Shown piece after piece: positions 1 through 12,362 of a stretch of 64,000 nucleotides of DNA. This DNA is from Adineta steineri. Lineage: Eukaryota; Rotifera; Eurotatoria; Adinetida; Adinetidae. Below the pieces are notes generated by a model, which saw only the letters and a list, made by a program, of their open reading frames with translations, ran no database searches and was not told the origin of the DNA. The DNA is taken from positions 62,001-126,000 of the forward strand of contig CAJNOI010000051.1 in NCBI GenBank assembly GCA_905250115.1, written 5' to 3'. Positions within the stretch are counted from its first letter, which is position 1. Every line of letters starts with the position of its first letter. A program made the translations under genes and the position numbers.

Positions 1-329
1 TTGTTCAGAAATACATTGGGTACATCAGTATAACCTAGTTATCTTAGTAATAAAGATATTCCTATTATTTTGCCTTGAAATTCCCTTGAGAAATTAACAT
101 TGACATTTTATGTATCAAAAAACAAATCTCTGAAATTGCACGAAATTTATTTTTCTATCACCATTTAAAAAAAAATCTTATGTTGTAAGTCGATACATAT
201 AAGAAAAAACGTTTTCATTTGGTAAAGATCAGCATGATTAGTCTATAATTTGAAGTATATATAAATAAGTAGTTCACGATACAACATAAATCATAATATA
301 ATTGTTAAATGCGTCATTATTGTTTTTGA

Positions 330-995
330 TTAAACTTGATTTTTAAGTAATTCAGGAAATTTCTCCATAAATTTATCAACTTTTTTCTTAACAACTCTTG
401 AACAATAACCTTGATTTGGATTATTATGAAAATAATTTTGATGATAATCTTCAGCTGAATAAAATGGATTATTTTCAATTGGTAAAATCTCTGTAACAAT
501 TGGATCTTTATAAACATTTTCATCAGTTAAATGTGCTTTAAACATTTCAGCTTCTTTTTGTTGTACTGAATCATGATAAAATATAACAGAACGATATTGT
601 GTACCAACATCTTCATCACCTTGTCTAGAAATAGAAAAATTAATTAATAATAGATTTCGATTATTTTTGATATTTAACTTACTGATCTTTTGTTGTTGGA
701 TCATGAATATGAAAAAAAACATTTAATAATTGTTTATAAGCAATCGTTTGCGGATCAAATGTTATCTGAACAACTTCAGCATGATTTGTACTTCCTGTCT
801 TTACTTCCTCATATGTAGGTGTTTCTTTGTGTCCACCAGCATAACCAGACACAACTTTTTCTACACCTAGAATTGTAATCATATAGCTAAGTATATTAAT
901 ATTTATTTTTCTTTACCTTTAAGACGTTGAAAAACAGCTTCAACACACCAAAAACATCCTCCACCTAACGTAGCAATATTTTTTGAATTTGACAT
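330..995 (-). CDS. msrA: Peptide methionine-S-sulfoxide reductase MsrA, 3 exons
   Basis: Reduces methionine-S-sulfoxide in proteins with thioredoxin as electron donor, repairing oxidative damage. Exon 1 (995-917) carries the family signature [12 protein letters not shown] with the catalytic cysteine at about residue 14. Exon 2 (866-683) gives [12 protein letters not shown] and the HAEVVQI stretch, and exon 3 (624-330) has [17 protein letters not shown]. These are in canonical order and both splice joins keep the frame. The total is about 185 residues, close to cytosolic MsrA forms. The protein starts at the first ATG directly before the catalytic motif and shows no targeting sequence, so it is probably cytosolic. 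No frameshift or missing catalytic residue is seen. Confidence 0.95.
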
Positions 996-1109
996 TTATC
1001 TGAAAATAAATTAATAACATTATATTGTGGTTCTACATATTAAAAATGAATAAATAACAAAATCTACTCTCCCCCCCCCCCAAAAAAAAAACAAATAAAT
1101 TTTGTTTAT

Positions 1110-3485
1110 TTATAAAAACATTGATAGCGAAGGATCTTTTGATATCCATCCAGTAGAATAATAAAGTTCAAAACCACGAAACATTTGATATTTACATTGT
1201 TGATATATACTAGATGTTTGTTTCATTTGATAATAACTTTTCCTATCGGTTGTATTTAAATTTTTATATAATTGAAATATTTCTGATTTACATAAACGAG
1301 ATATTTCATTATTTGGTCTAATAAATAAAAAGAAAATCATTTTCTTTTTTTGCTTTTAAATAAATATTCTTTTTACTTTCGTTTTCCTGTTGATGGTTCA
1401 ATTAATTCAATATTATTATCAGCAATATTCCAATTAAGACTATCATCGGAATTCGTATTTCTATTTATTTCTTCTTTCCATTTGAAGTTTGTATGTCCAA
1501 TCAATGGATGATTTAAACGATAAGGTTCCGGTAATGGATTTGAATGAAAATAATCTTGTAATCGACAGCATAATGCTCGACATAAATGACCATAATGGAA
1601 TGGAAAACCTTTAATAAAAACAATGTTTTATTTCCTAACTCTTTGATATAAAGTAAATACCGATTGTAATAGAATTTAGATATATAGGTTGTATTATGTG
1701 TGAAAGAAGTGCACCTTGAATACCCAAAACATTCCAACGAAAGATTTTATCTGAACATGACATATGTCGAATATGTTTACCATTTGTAATTGCATCAAGA
1801 GATAAAATACTACTTTTTATTTCTGTTGGAATTGTTCCTTCACCTTTAATTCATTTTATTATTAAATGAGGTTTTTTTTTCAAAAAATATCTTAACAAAC
1901 CATTTTCAATTTTAGATCGAAGTTGACCTTGTACACGTGCTGTACGATATAATTCATGTTCATCTTTTACTGTTGCTTCAACTATTTTATCTCGAGGAGT
2001 AAATAATGCTGAATCACCACATGGTGCAAACGATGTATAAAAATGAATACGCATTGTTGATTTTAATATAAATTTATCATCAGTTGTTTTTTCAAATATT
2101 GATTCTTGTTTTTTTTGAAAATAATCTATTTGTTGATATAAATATCTTCAAAAACAAAAAACATCCATTTTTAAAAAAATATCAGTTTTCTTTATCGTTA
2201 CAAACCTAATAAAACCTCGACGTGCTAATTGTTCAGCATGACTATCATGAACAACTAATCCTTGTGATGATAAAACTGAACCACCAACAGATTTATTACC
2301 TAAAAAACATCGAATATATGATAGCGTACATGGGAATAGTATTAATACTCAATCTAAAATAATTCATGTAAAATGAAACGAGAACAAAGTCCGTCGAGAA
2401 TGATAAGAAGATTTTTGATAATACTCAATTACGATAAATCTTATTATATTGCATGTTAGACGTTATAGGCAGCATCTCTATGTATGTTGATTGGGAATTG
2501 TGCGAGCATAAAAGTTTAGTAGAATACAATGCTTTGATAATTCGAGTATTATGAATATTTAATAATATGGAATATTTTTCAAGAGATTCTTATTGAATAA
2601 GAATATTTTTATAATTTTATTTGAAAAAAAATTATTTTCGAAGATAGTAGAAAATAAAATATAAGAATCAACGAATGAAAAAATTTCCTTTATAAAGAAG
2701 TAATTCTGTCTATTCAGATTTACTATATTAATATAAAACTAACGATGCTTAAATAACATAAAAACTCCTTTCCTGTTGTTAATTTCTCTTTAGTAAGTCA
2801 AATTCATCTAACAAATGAGAAAACTAATATAAGTCTTCTTTTTTTATTTATTTACCTGTTGCTAAGCAAATAACAGTCAAGGTTTGTTTATCAATTTCTT
2901 CTAAAACAAAACCAGCAAGAACTTTACAACCTATAAGTTCTAATTGAACACTAAGGCATAAATCACGATATGTTGATAAAATTTTTGATGCAATACGATC
3001 AAATAATGTACAATTAGTATCAGTAATAAATCTCTATGATAAAAGATAAGTAAATTACAATGTTTTAACTTTGAAATTAACAAAAATATTACTTGAGTTT
3101 GTCTTGCATCTAAACATAATTGATATAAAACTTTATAGCCTGCTTGTATAGATGCTTCGCGTTTAGTTGTTGCTGATGCAGCTGGAAATTGTCGATCATC
3201 AAGAAGAACAGCTATTGCAAAACTAAAAATAGTTTTGTTTTTTATTTTCAAATAAAAATGAATACATTTTTTTTAATTTATACTTACTTACATTGGTTGA
3301 TGACTTTGTCCTGATTGTGAAATAACTTGAAATAATAGAACATGTCCATTTAATTGCGCATATTCATTTAGAAGTGATAAACAATTTTTAGATAAAATTG
3401 TTACTGAGGGATCTACTTTGAAATCTTCGAGAAAATCTTCATAAGATTGAATTTCATCAGTCTTATCGATAATTATATTTGACAT
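1110..3485 (-). CDS. ADAR-type adenosine deaminase acting on dsRNA, single dsRNA-binding domain
   Basis: Predicted to convert adenosine to inosine in double-stranded RNA. Residues about 34-105 (exons at 3485-3292 and about 3220-3105) look like one dsRNA-binding domain, with the [19 protein letters not shown]-terminal helix. The deaminase domain follows: [15 protein letters not shown] (exon about 2300-2206) supplies the zinc ligand His and catalytic Glu, APCGDSALF (about 2015) the first Cys, and HMSCSDK (about 1755) the second Cys. [11 protein letters not shown] then EGTIP are also ADAR-like, joined over an intron at about 1898-1850. All catalytic positions are kept, unlike the catalytically dead ADAD proteins. 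The C-terminus is in exon 1340-1110. A roughly 550-bp intron (about 2300-2856) is long for this locus. ADAT1 (tRNA) shares the motifs but lacks a dsRBD, so ADAR is preferred. Confidence 0.88.
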
Positions 3486-4458
3486 CTAAATCATAGAAAT
3501 TAAATAAACAAAACTTATTTTATTTTAAGCATACTTTAATTATTAGGAATACACGTTTTTTTAAATCATATTAAATCTAATTAATGCATAGGAAGTTGTT
3601 TTTTTTCTAATAAAACATTAGTGTTAGAAAAATTAATAATGAAACATCAAATGACTGAATGTTTTTTTTCTCTCATATTCTATTAATCTTTTATACAATA
3701 ATATTATTCATGCATAAATAATTAAGAGTAAATATGAACATTATTAATGATAAATTTCTATTGAAAAAAAAATAAAAATCTAGAATAAATCGGTTTTGTT
3801 TTTCTAAATCATTATTTTTGCCGTGAGAGTGCAAAACAACAGATAGAATTTCAATTTAAAGATATTATATTTGTTTTCTTTTAATGCACAATAACAGAAA
3901 GTAAAAGATAATAAATTGATATATTTATATGTGAGTATTTTCCATCAACAGAAAAAGAAAACTAGTATGTATATTTAGAGAGAGAGAGAGGTTAGAGGGT
4001 ATAGAAATCAATTGTATCATTGATAACCTGTTTGCCCAAAGCGTAATAGAGAATACATAGATATTTGATGCGGAAAAACAAACAAAAAAATTAAAAAACA
4101 AAGAGAGAAAATCTGTTTACTGAAGTACACTGTCATATTTTATTAGAGATTGATACAAACAGATATGAATACAGAGAATAAAAGAAAAATATACTATACA
4201 GTGTCTTCAATAACAGATCGACCGAGATAGAATATTTATCAGACACTCATAAAAAACCAATATTTTTTTATTATTGTTGTTGTTGTTCGTATTTCTGGAA
4301 TGATATATATATATAGGGATAAATTGCGATGGACGGACGGAGCCCAAAACACAAAATAAGAATGAGAGAGAGAGAATCGAAAAAATATTGACCCATCTTC
4401 ACCGGAGGATTAAATAGAATAGAATAAAATTAAAAGAAAAAAAAACAAAATATCATTT
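3486..4458. other. Intergenic, no gene seen
   Basis: AT-rich spacer between two minus-strand genes, so it holds the ADAR promoter side and the SNX13 3' region. It contains short simple repeats: an AGAGAG run near 3980, GTTGTTGTT near 4275, TATATATA near 4307 and GAGAGAGAGA near 4363. No open frame with protein-like composition was found. Confidence 0.6.
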
Positions 4459-7400
4459 TCATATTCTTGATAAACTTCTCGGTAATGGTTTTTGTTGTTG
4501 ATTATTATTTGGTCGTTGCGTACCAATAAAACTGTCATCAGTTCTCACAGATAAACGATTAAAGTAATAGGGACGAGAATTTGATTCATTATGATGATGA
4601 TGTTGACTATTTATTGATCCATTACGGTGTTGTCCTTTTTCAAATATTCGTTTTCTATATTCTTCTTTAACACGTGCCGATTGAGAATAAAGTTTTTCAA
4701 ATATTAAATGAAGATCATTTGGTCGAAATAATTTTATTAACAGTGCTTCAATAACAATATATACAAATCGACGATTAAGTGTTTCATTTTGTAATAATTC
4801 AAATAAACGTAATAAACCACGACGAGTTGTTTCACTACCAATTATATGACGAAGTTCATCTGAAGAAAAAACAAACGTTTTGTTTTTTAAAGAATTTTTA
4901 ACTTTTATTTTTTTCTTTACCTGAAACAATACCAAGTAGTTTTGCTTTGCATAGAACTTGTGTGATATTACGAACGTTTGCATCACGTTCCGGTGCTTTG
5001 TCAGCTAAAACACCATTTGGCCAAAAATCATCTCTAAAATAGATTTATATTTAAAAGAATATTTATTTTCATGAGAGAAAATTCAATTTTATATTACTTG
5101 AGACGAGTAATTTCTTTTGCAATTTTTGGTGCTGATGTCCAATGTTCAACAAACACTGCAATACGTCTAAATAATAAACGAATGATTTGTAAGAATCAAT
5201 ATATTTAATTAAAATATACCGATTAACAGAATCACCCATAAATGCTCGTAGAAAACGTTTTAATATTGATACAAATCTTGATCGAAACCACATATTTTTT
5301 TGTTTTAGATCAAATACTTCATCCATAATGACAAGTAGAACACGAAGTGGAATATTTTTAGCACTCTATTATATATACATGTAACAATATTTTATACAAA
5401 AAAGTTTTTTTCGTACTTCAACTTGAGGTTCTTCAACAATAGGAAATGATTGCATATCTTTTGTAATATGAATATTATAGCGATTGTTATTATTTAGATT
5501 TGAATTTGTTCCAAAGATTTTTCCAGCATTTTCAACAACACTATCTGATACAATTGTTAAACCATCACCGATTTTTGTTACACCTTTAACAACATTGCCT
5601 GGAAATGCTGATACACCTTTAACAAGACCAATTGATGCTTGTTTAAATGGATTAACAAATGTATCCATCTAAATAAATATCGAAGAAAAAAAATTCTTAT
5701 ATTGATCAAACCAAAAATTAACACATTCAGTGCAAAACAACAAAAGAAGAAGAGAAGACAAATACTCTTTCTCAGTGGAGTTTGTGCAATTAGGGATTAT
5801 TGCTTTTCTAAGAAAGTAGAACTAAATGCATGTAAAACAAACCGTTGATGTTAGAAGATCCTACAAGAAAATAATATGAACTTTTTTGTAGGAAGAATTA
5901 TAGTAAAGCTTATTTATCTTCAACATCGTAAAGAACAAGACAATCGTTTATATGTGAAATAATTTCTCTTGCATATTTGTGAACGAAAGAAATAATAATT
6001 AAAAATATATTGATATTCATTTTATTTTACCTTGCGACCTAATTCTGTTTGTTCATTTTTCCATTGTTGATTTCGTAAAAATTTTAATAGAAGTTCACCA
6101 AGTTGTGGATGACTTTGAAGAATCTTTGGTTGTGTTAATATCTAGAAGATTTAACAAAATGTTTTACCAGACTATCAAATGAAACTATTTCGGGAATTTT
6201 AAATTACTTCATTAATCTACTATGATATGGTCAAGAAAATATGCTCCGATTAGTTTTCTGTTATTGTCACAAAGAATTCTCCTCGACTTTGAAGGGTTAA
6301 GTGTAACTGTTTAAAAATAAAACATATTATACTTACTGTTAGATAAGTATTCAATTCTTTTTGTCGTTTTACTCGTACATCTTGACTTGTGTTATTAATT
6401 AAGCTTTTACCAGGTAAACGAGCAATGTCTCGTAAATCAGGATAACGTTTTCTTATTGTTATATCAAGATCATTAAATTCACTAAAACGACGATAAGTTA
6501 TCCATTCACGTCGCTGATCATCATGATGATTTCCATAGGAATGTATAGGTTTACAATATACAGATATAACATATATTGCATATTTTTCACCTTTTTCACA
6601 ACATACACCTTAAATTAAAAAAAAATATTTATTTTATTTTTAAATAAACACAGAAATTATTTTTATGTTTCTACCAGAATCATTTATTTCTGTTGTAATG
6701 GAATAATTATGGATATTATCCAATATATCAGGTACAGCACTTGCTGCACTGTTTATACTTGATACTGAACTCGTTGAAATGACTGGACTATGTTGCGGTT
6801 CAGAGTAATCACCTGAGATTTCATTGCTATTATTACTTGATATTGAAGCAGCATCTAAATTACCAAAAACTAACTTATTTTATTCACTTTGGAAAAGAAA
6901 AGGAACAAACCGAAATTATCATTTAATGGATCATTAAAATCGATTTCACTTAAAACTTTTAAATATTGTGGTGTTGTTTTAAATTGTCCATAATATTTCT
7001 CTGATGAAAGAATTTCAAAAACCTATCAATACACATTAAAATTTTAAAAAAAAATTATAAGAAAATTACAAAAATATACTTTTGTTTGTAGTTCATCAAG
7101 TAGTGTTTCATCAATAGAAGCTGTTCTTAATATATTTAATGTTTTTTGGACAAGATTTTCATCGATTGGTAATTTAAATGCGCCCTAAAAAGTAATATTA
7201 AGGTATATTTATATATTAATCTTTTAACGATTTTCTCCCAAGTAAACTTTTAATTAGATAATCAGTCGGATTGTATTCTCGAGAAATTTGAATATCTGTA
7301 CTTATTCAAAGTATCAAATCAGTCTTTTGGAATAAAATCATTATATACAATATGGCAATTAATTTTATTAACATCAAATTTCTCTCGTCTCATCTATCAT

Positions 7401-9444
7401 ATATATATATGAAGGCGATGAAATTCAAGAAACAAATTATATTATATGAAATCTATAGAACCACATTTGCTATAATTATATTTGATCTTGAAAATCTATC
7501 CAGATATTTTAAAAATTCTTACTGTTGGAAGAAAATATTGTTCGATAAGATCATTTGCCATATTTCTGAGTATTTCTAAATTAGCTTGATGTTGTTCATT
7601 TGTCAAATTTTCATTTTTTTGTTGCTGTACTGATAAACCAGCACATCGAAATGCCTTATAAGAAGAAGAAGAAGAAAAGATGATAATAATTAAATTCTTT
7701 AATAAATATTCGATCTACTTCTGCATTAAGATAAAAATTTGCATAACCAACAGCATCGATAGTTTGAAGAAATTCTATAGGTTTAAATAAATTTTGTATT
7801 GCATTATTCATTTAAAATTAAATACATACTTAAAAAATAATCTAAACCATTACAATTATTTAATATTTCTGTCAATGGTAAATCATGATATATCACTTTT
7901 TGTAAAAGTTCATCTTCATCCTATTGAAACAAAAATATTTAACGTTTAAAATAATCAAATTATTCTAAAATATACAAATGTTGCTGTTTGTATTTGTTTT
8001 TCTAATCTTTCAGCTAATAATTTTCGTAAATATTGATAACTATTTAATGTTGCACGAATGTCTGCATCTAAAAATTTCAACAAAATTAGAAATAATCTTT
8101 TTTTTGCTTTTCCTAAACAAACCATTTCCTCCACCAGTATCTTTTGAACGCCATCGACTTATTTCAATATCAATTCGTTCAGCTAATGTTGCTAATTCTG
8201 TTGTTGAAGTTGTTGTTCGAGTAACAAGAAGAAAATTGTCAATTGTCAATGGAATTTGTTGACACTATGAATAAATTAATAATTAGATATTCGAATATTT
8301 TTTTGTGCTATTACCATTTTAATAATTAATTGATTAATTGCATCGGGATCTGTATACATATCAATAAAAGGTGCTAAACCTAAGTTAACGACAACTTCCT
8401 TTAAAAAGAACAAACAAATTTTAAATTAATAGAATTCGAATTATTGAATAAAACATACTCGAATTAATATTCGAGCTGGAATACAATGAAATTCATTAGC
8501 AGGTAATAATATATAAATTAAAACTTCGACAATATCACGAAGAAATTCTTGAAAATACAAAAAAGATATTCAATAAATTTTTCTATTTAATTAATCATAC
8601 CTTTTTCTTTATCTTTATCCATACAAACTTCATCCCGACATATTCCTCTTTCATATTCTGCTTCCATATCAAAAAAACATGCACGAATATCTGTCGATTG
8701 TTCAACTCGCATACGTTCTGTAGCATTTCGATATAATCGAACGTGTGTTGCAAAACTATCAACTAATGTTCCTGTACAAAAATCTAACCAATCGATTTCA
8801 CGTAATCTAAAATAAAATAACAATTGTAATTTTAATGGAAATTCCACAGGAATTAAATTACCTTTCAGCTAAATGTCGAATTGTTTTATAAATTCCATTT
8901 TTAAAATCTTGAATAAATAATTCATTCGAACTTATTTGAGTTTTATACCAAGTTTCAACGTAATCACGAATAAATAACTCAATTGACTATTAAAATAATA
9001 AGAATATTAAAATATATATCTTATTATATTTACTTCATGTAGTTGATCATCAATAACAGATATTCCCGTTAATGATGGACGATCATTTGACTTTAATGGT
9101 GCATTTATATCATCGGTATCAATCTATTTATAACAGAACTAAGTTTTATTTAATGGATAAATTTTTCATTTACATGAGTAACTAATTTTCTTTTTGTAAA
9201 TGGTGTTTTATTTGTTCGTTGTATTTGACTTGATTTTAACCATTCGAATTTATGAATAATTAAATGAATCAGAAACCTATCATTAAATATCAATTATAAT
9301 AAAAATGTCATTAGAAAAAAACAGATTTTTTACAAACCCGAGAATGAATGTGAGAAAAAATAAAATCCAATAAATTGTTAGATGAATTCCAATAATTCCA
9401 AGAAGAAGACATGTACCGCCGATGATAAGATGTTTGGAAATCAT
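4459..9444 (-). CDS. SNX13: Sorting nexin 13 (PXA-RGS-PX-Nexin_C protein), about 20 exons
   Basis: Endomembrane lipid-binding and G-alpha GAP-type protein of the RGS-PX family, anchored in the membrane by its N-terminus. The ATG at 9444 opens exon 9444-9338, encoding a hydrophobic anchor of about 30 residues; the splice to 9277 keeps frame. The PXA domain follows (LREIDWLDFCTGTLVDSF, then the EYERGICRDEVC segment near 8650, and DPDAINQLIIKM near 8340). The RGS domain lies at about 7800-6900 (NAIQNLFKPIEFLQTIDAVG to LLDELQTKVFEIL). PX is at about 6700-6040 (ITYRRFSEFNDL, ARLPGKS, RQKELNTYL). Nexin_C covers 5668-4459 (RFLRAFMGDSVNR, DDFWPNG, RRGLLRLFELLQNETLNRRF). The order and local sequence match SNX13 better than SNX14, SNX19 or SNX25. 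The tail has His and Asn/Gln-rich runs. No disruption is seen. Confidence 0.9.
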
Positions 9445-9646
9445 CGACCGGCATACACAATAGAAATAGATAAATAAAATATTCTATTTTTTTCGTAAAC
9501 AAAACAAAAAAAAAAGAAAAGGAAATTTTCTTACCATTGGTTTATTTTCTCTAGCAATCACTATAAACGTTATAGATTGAGCTACATTCTTCTTATTTAC
9601 CTAATGGATTGATAACAAAACGTATTCATTTTTTTTTAATATACAA
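9445..9646. promoter_or_regulatory. Shared head-to-head promoter region of SNX13 and TBC1D20
   Basis: Only about 200 bp separate the divergent start codons of SNX13 (9444, minus) and TBC1D20 (9647, plus), so both core promoters must lie here or inside the first exons. The stretch is A/T-rich with poly-T runs near 9500 and 9630. No clear TATA box was identified for either direction. The call rests on gene arrangement. Confidence 0.5.
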
Positions 9647-12362
9647 ATGGTAACAATAAATAGTGAAAACATCTCTCTTAATGATAATCATAAAACTGTT
9701 GATGAAATTAAATTATTAATCGATCGTTACAATAACAAAGATTTAAAACCAAATGAATTTAAAACTAAATTAATACATTATGCAAAAAAAACTGGATTTA
9801 TTAATAATACATGTCGTAAACAAGCATGGCATTTATTAATTAATTCACCTAACGATTCATCTGACCAGTATTCTGAAGGTTAAACATTTTTCTTTATTAT
9901 TTATTTTGTTTTTTATTTATTTATATAAATAATTAGATAAAGATCAATATAAATCAGACCAATATTATGAACAGACAAGATTAGATGTTATACGAACATT
10001 AAAACGATTTCCACCAAGTATATACAAAATATATTTTCTAGAATTTCGAAATTAATTTTGTTTCTTTTGCTTCAAAGATTATTCGGATTCAGAAAGAAGT
10101 CAATTACAAGATGAACTTATTGTTATTATAATGAAAATTTTAATTAAACATAAAGAATTACATTATTATCAAGTTTGTTATTAATAAATAATAGAGTTTT
10201 TATTTTGTCTATATAATTAATTTTTATTCTAGGGTTATCATGATATTTGTTTAACATTTTTACTCGTATTAGATGAATTATGTCTTCCAGTAATAGATTC
10301 AATAACAATGTCACATTTAAAGTAAAAACTAATTTTCATTTTCAAACATAGGAGAGAGGAATTAGTTTTAACATATAAATTATATAGTATGTAAACAGAT
10401 GAATAATTAAACAAGTGTTATTATTATTATTAAATTGATTGAGAAGAAGAAGAAAAAAACTAATCATTGTTTAAATTCCGTAGATAAAAACAAACGTTTT
10501 CTTTTCATCGATAATACTAGGATTATTATTAATGACCTATGAATCATCGTATTGCGTCTCTCTTTATCAATCAAAGACACCCTTTCTATACACTTGTAAA
10601 TACACATGAGCCTAGATAAAGTGACGTCTTATTATTTTGAAATAAATAACACTTTATATTTATTCTTATCAAATTCCCATATAAATAACAAGACAAAGAA
10701 ATAGCAGCTGTTGCTTAATTGCTATCTTCATAAAAATTTTGTATCAACTAAAATAAATCTAAGTCAAAAATCAAACATCTCTAGAATACAAATTTGTTGA
10801 TATATAAGGTCATGTCATTTATTTTGAGACGAAAAAATAATTCTATATGAAGAAGTATAATAGAAGATTTCACTAATTACATTTACAATGTAAGTTAGAT
10901 ATGTTGATTTGATCTAAATGCTAATATATACAAATTTATTTTCACAGAAATTTTAAACATTTAGTTGTGGTTATGATTAAAAGATATAAAAGTCGATATA
11001 TGATTCTCAAATCAATATTGATTTAAGTATTAATATCAAATCAGTTCTTTATTTTTTCTATTGAGACAAAATGGTAAAATATTTTTATTTATTGATTCTC
11101 GTATATAAAATTCGTCATAGCCAAAGTTTATTATTCTTCTACAAAATTATGAATCAAGTATACAACGTATTGTTTTTTGTTTTCTATAGATTTTAGAAAA
11201 TAATAATTATCCTTTTTTCCAGATGATAAATAAGCTAAAACAGATTGATTAGTACTATAAACTTATTTATTATTCATTAGAATCGTAATTATAAATAATC
11301 TTGATACGTTAAAGTATGAAAAATAAAAGATTAGAGAAATCTTATTAAATACTTAAAAACTAAATCTGACAATCTCGTCTATGATCTCAAAATTAGTAGA
11401 CCAGTGAACTGTTCTAGAGTTTCTTATGAATCGCACGATAATCTCTAAGGAATTCACACTATCTTAAGAAACCATATTCTATTCAATACACTAACTTCTA
11501 TCTTCTATAGATATTTCATGGAACCAACAATGGAAAAAACACGCGACTCACTTCTGTATCTAATGCCACTTATTGATTGTATTAACAGTGAATGTGCAGA
11601 ATATATGGAAAGGTAAACATATTTGAAATTAAATATTTATAATTCTTATTTTTTTATTGATATATTAAGAGGTGGTGTTGGACATGTTATATTTGCTCTA
11701 CCATGGTTTATCACATGGTATTCACATGTATTAGATAATCTTGATATAATACTTCGACTTTATGATCTCTTTATTGTCTCACATTTTCTTATGCCGATTT
11801 ATGTTGCTGCTGAAGTAAAGAACAAGAAAGAAAACTATCGACCAAAGAATCCAATTTTCTTCTTTTTTTAAATATTTAGATTGTAAATTACTATTCGGAT
11901 GAAGTTTTATCGAAAGATTGTGAGATGGCATCATTACATCAATATTTATCTTATTTACCAACTGAAATTGATGACAAAACTTGGGAAGAAATTATTAAAC
12001 GTGCATTATATTTAATTAAAACTCATCCACCAAATACACTGGAAAATTTAAATTTTGAATGGAAAATAAAATGGTAAATATATATCTATACATAATTTTC
12101 TATATTTATTTTTTCTCTGAATATTTTTAGTGAAAATATTGAAAATTCTTCTGATCAATTATATGTATCACCACGTTTTAGGAAAGATAAAAATAAAAAT
12201 AATAACAATCAACAAGAATTAGTGAAACAACAATCCAATAAATTATCTCGTATTGTTTTTTGGGGTGTTACAATAACAGTTGGTGGTTTAGCAATTTATC
12301 TCTGGAATCATTCTCAAGCAATAGATTTAAATAAGTTTATGAATTTAGGGGACTTCTACTAA
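9647..12362 (+). CDS. TBC1D20: TBC1 domain family member 20, Rab GTPase-activating protein
   Basis: ER-anchored RabGAP; the vertebrate protein acts on Rab1/Rab18. Exon 1 (from 9647) gives the region before the TBC domain with CRKQAWHLLI. The next exons give QTRLDVIRTLKRFPP, which holds the arginine finger, and HYYQGYHDICLTFLLVLDE, which holds the YxQ glutamine finger. After a long intron (about 10324-11510) comes YFMEPTMEKTRDSLLYLMP, then FALPWFITWYSHVLDNLD and LYDLFIVSHFLMPIYVAAE. The last exon ends with a single hydrophobic helix (RIVFWGVTITVGGLAIYLW) near the C-terminus, as in the tail-anchored human protein. Stop TAA is at 12360-12362. Catalytic residues are present, so an active GAP is expected. 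Confidence 0.92.

Noticed and set aside
1110..3485. ADAT1 (tRNA deaminase) or ADAD (dead ADAR relative)
   Set aside because: A dsRNA-binding domain argues against ADAT1, and the complete HAE/PCG/SCSDK set argues against ADAD.
7352..7579. Plus-strand frame of 75 codons
   Set aside because: Lies over SNX13 introns and exons on the other strand and has no protein-like pattern.
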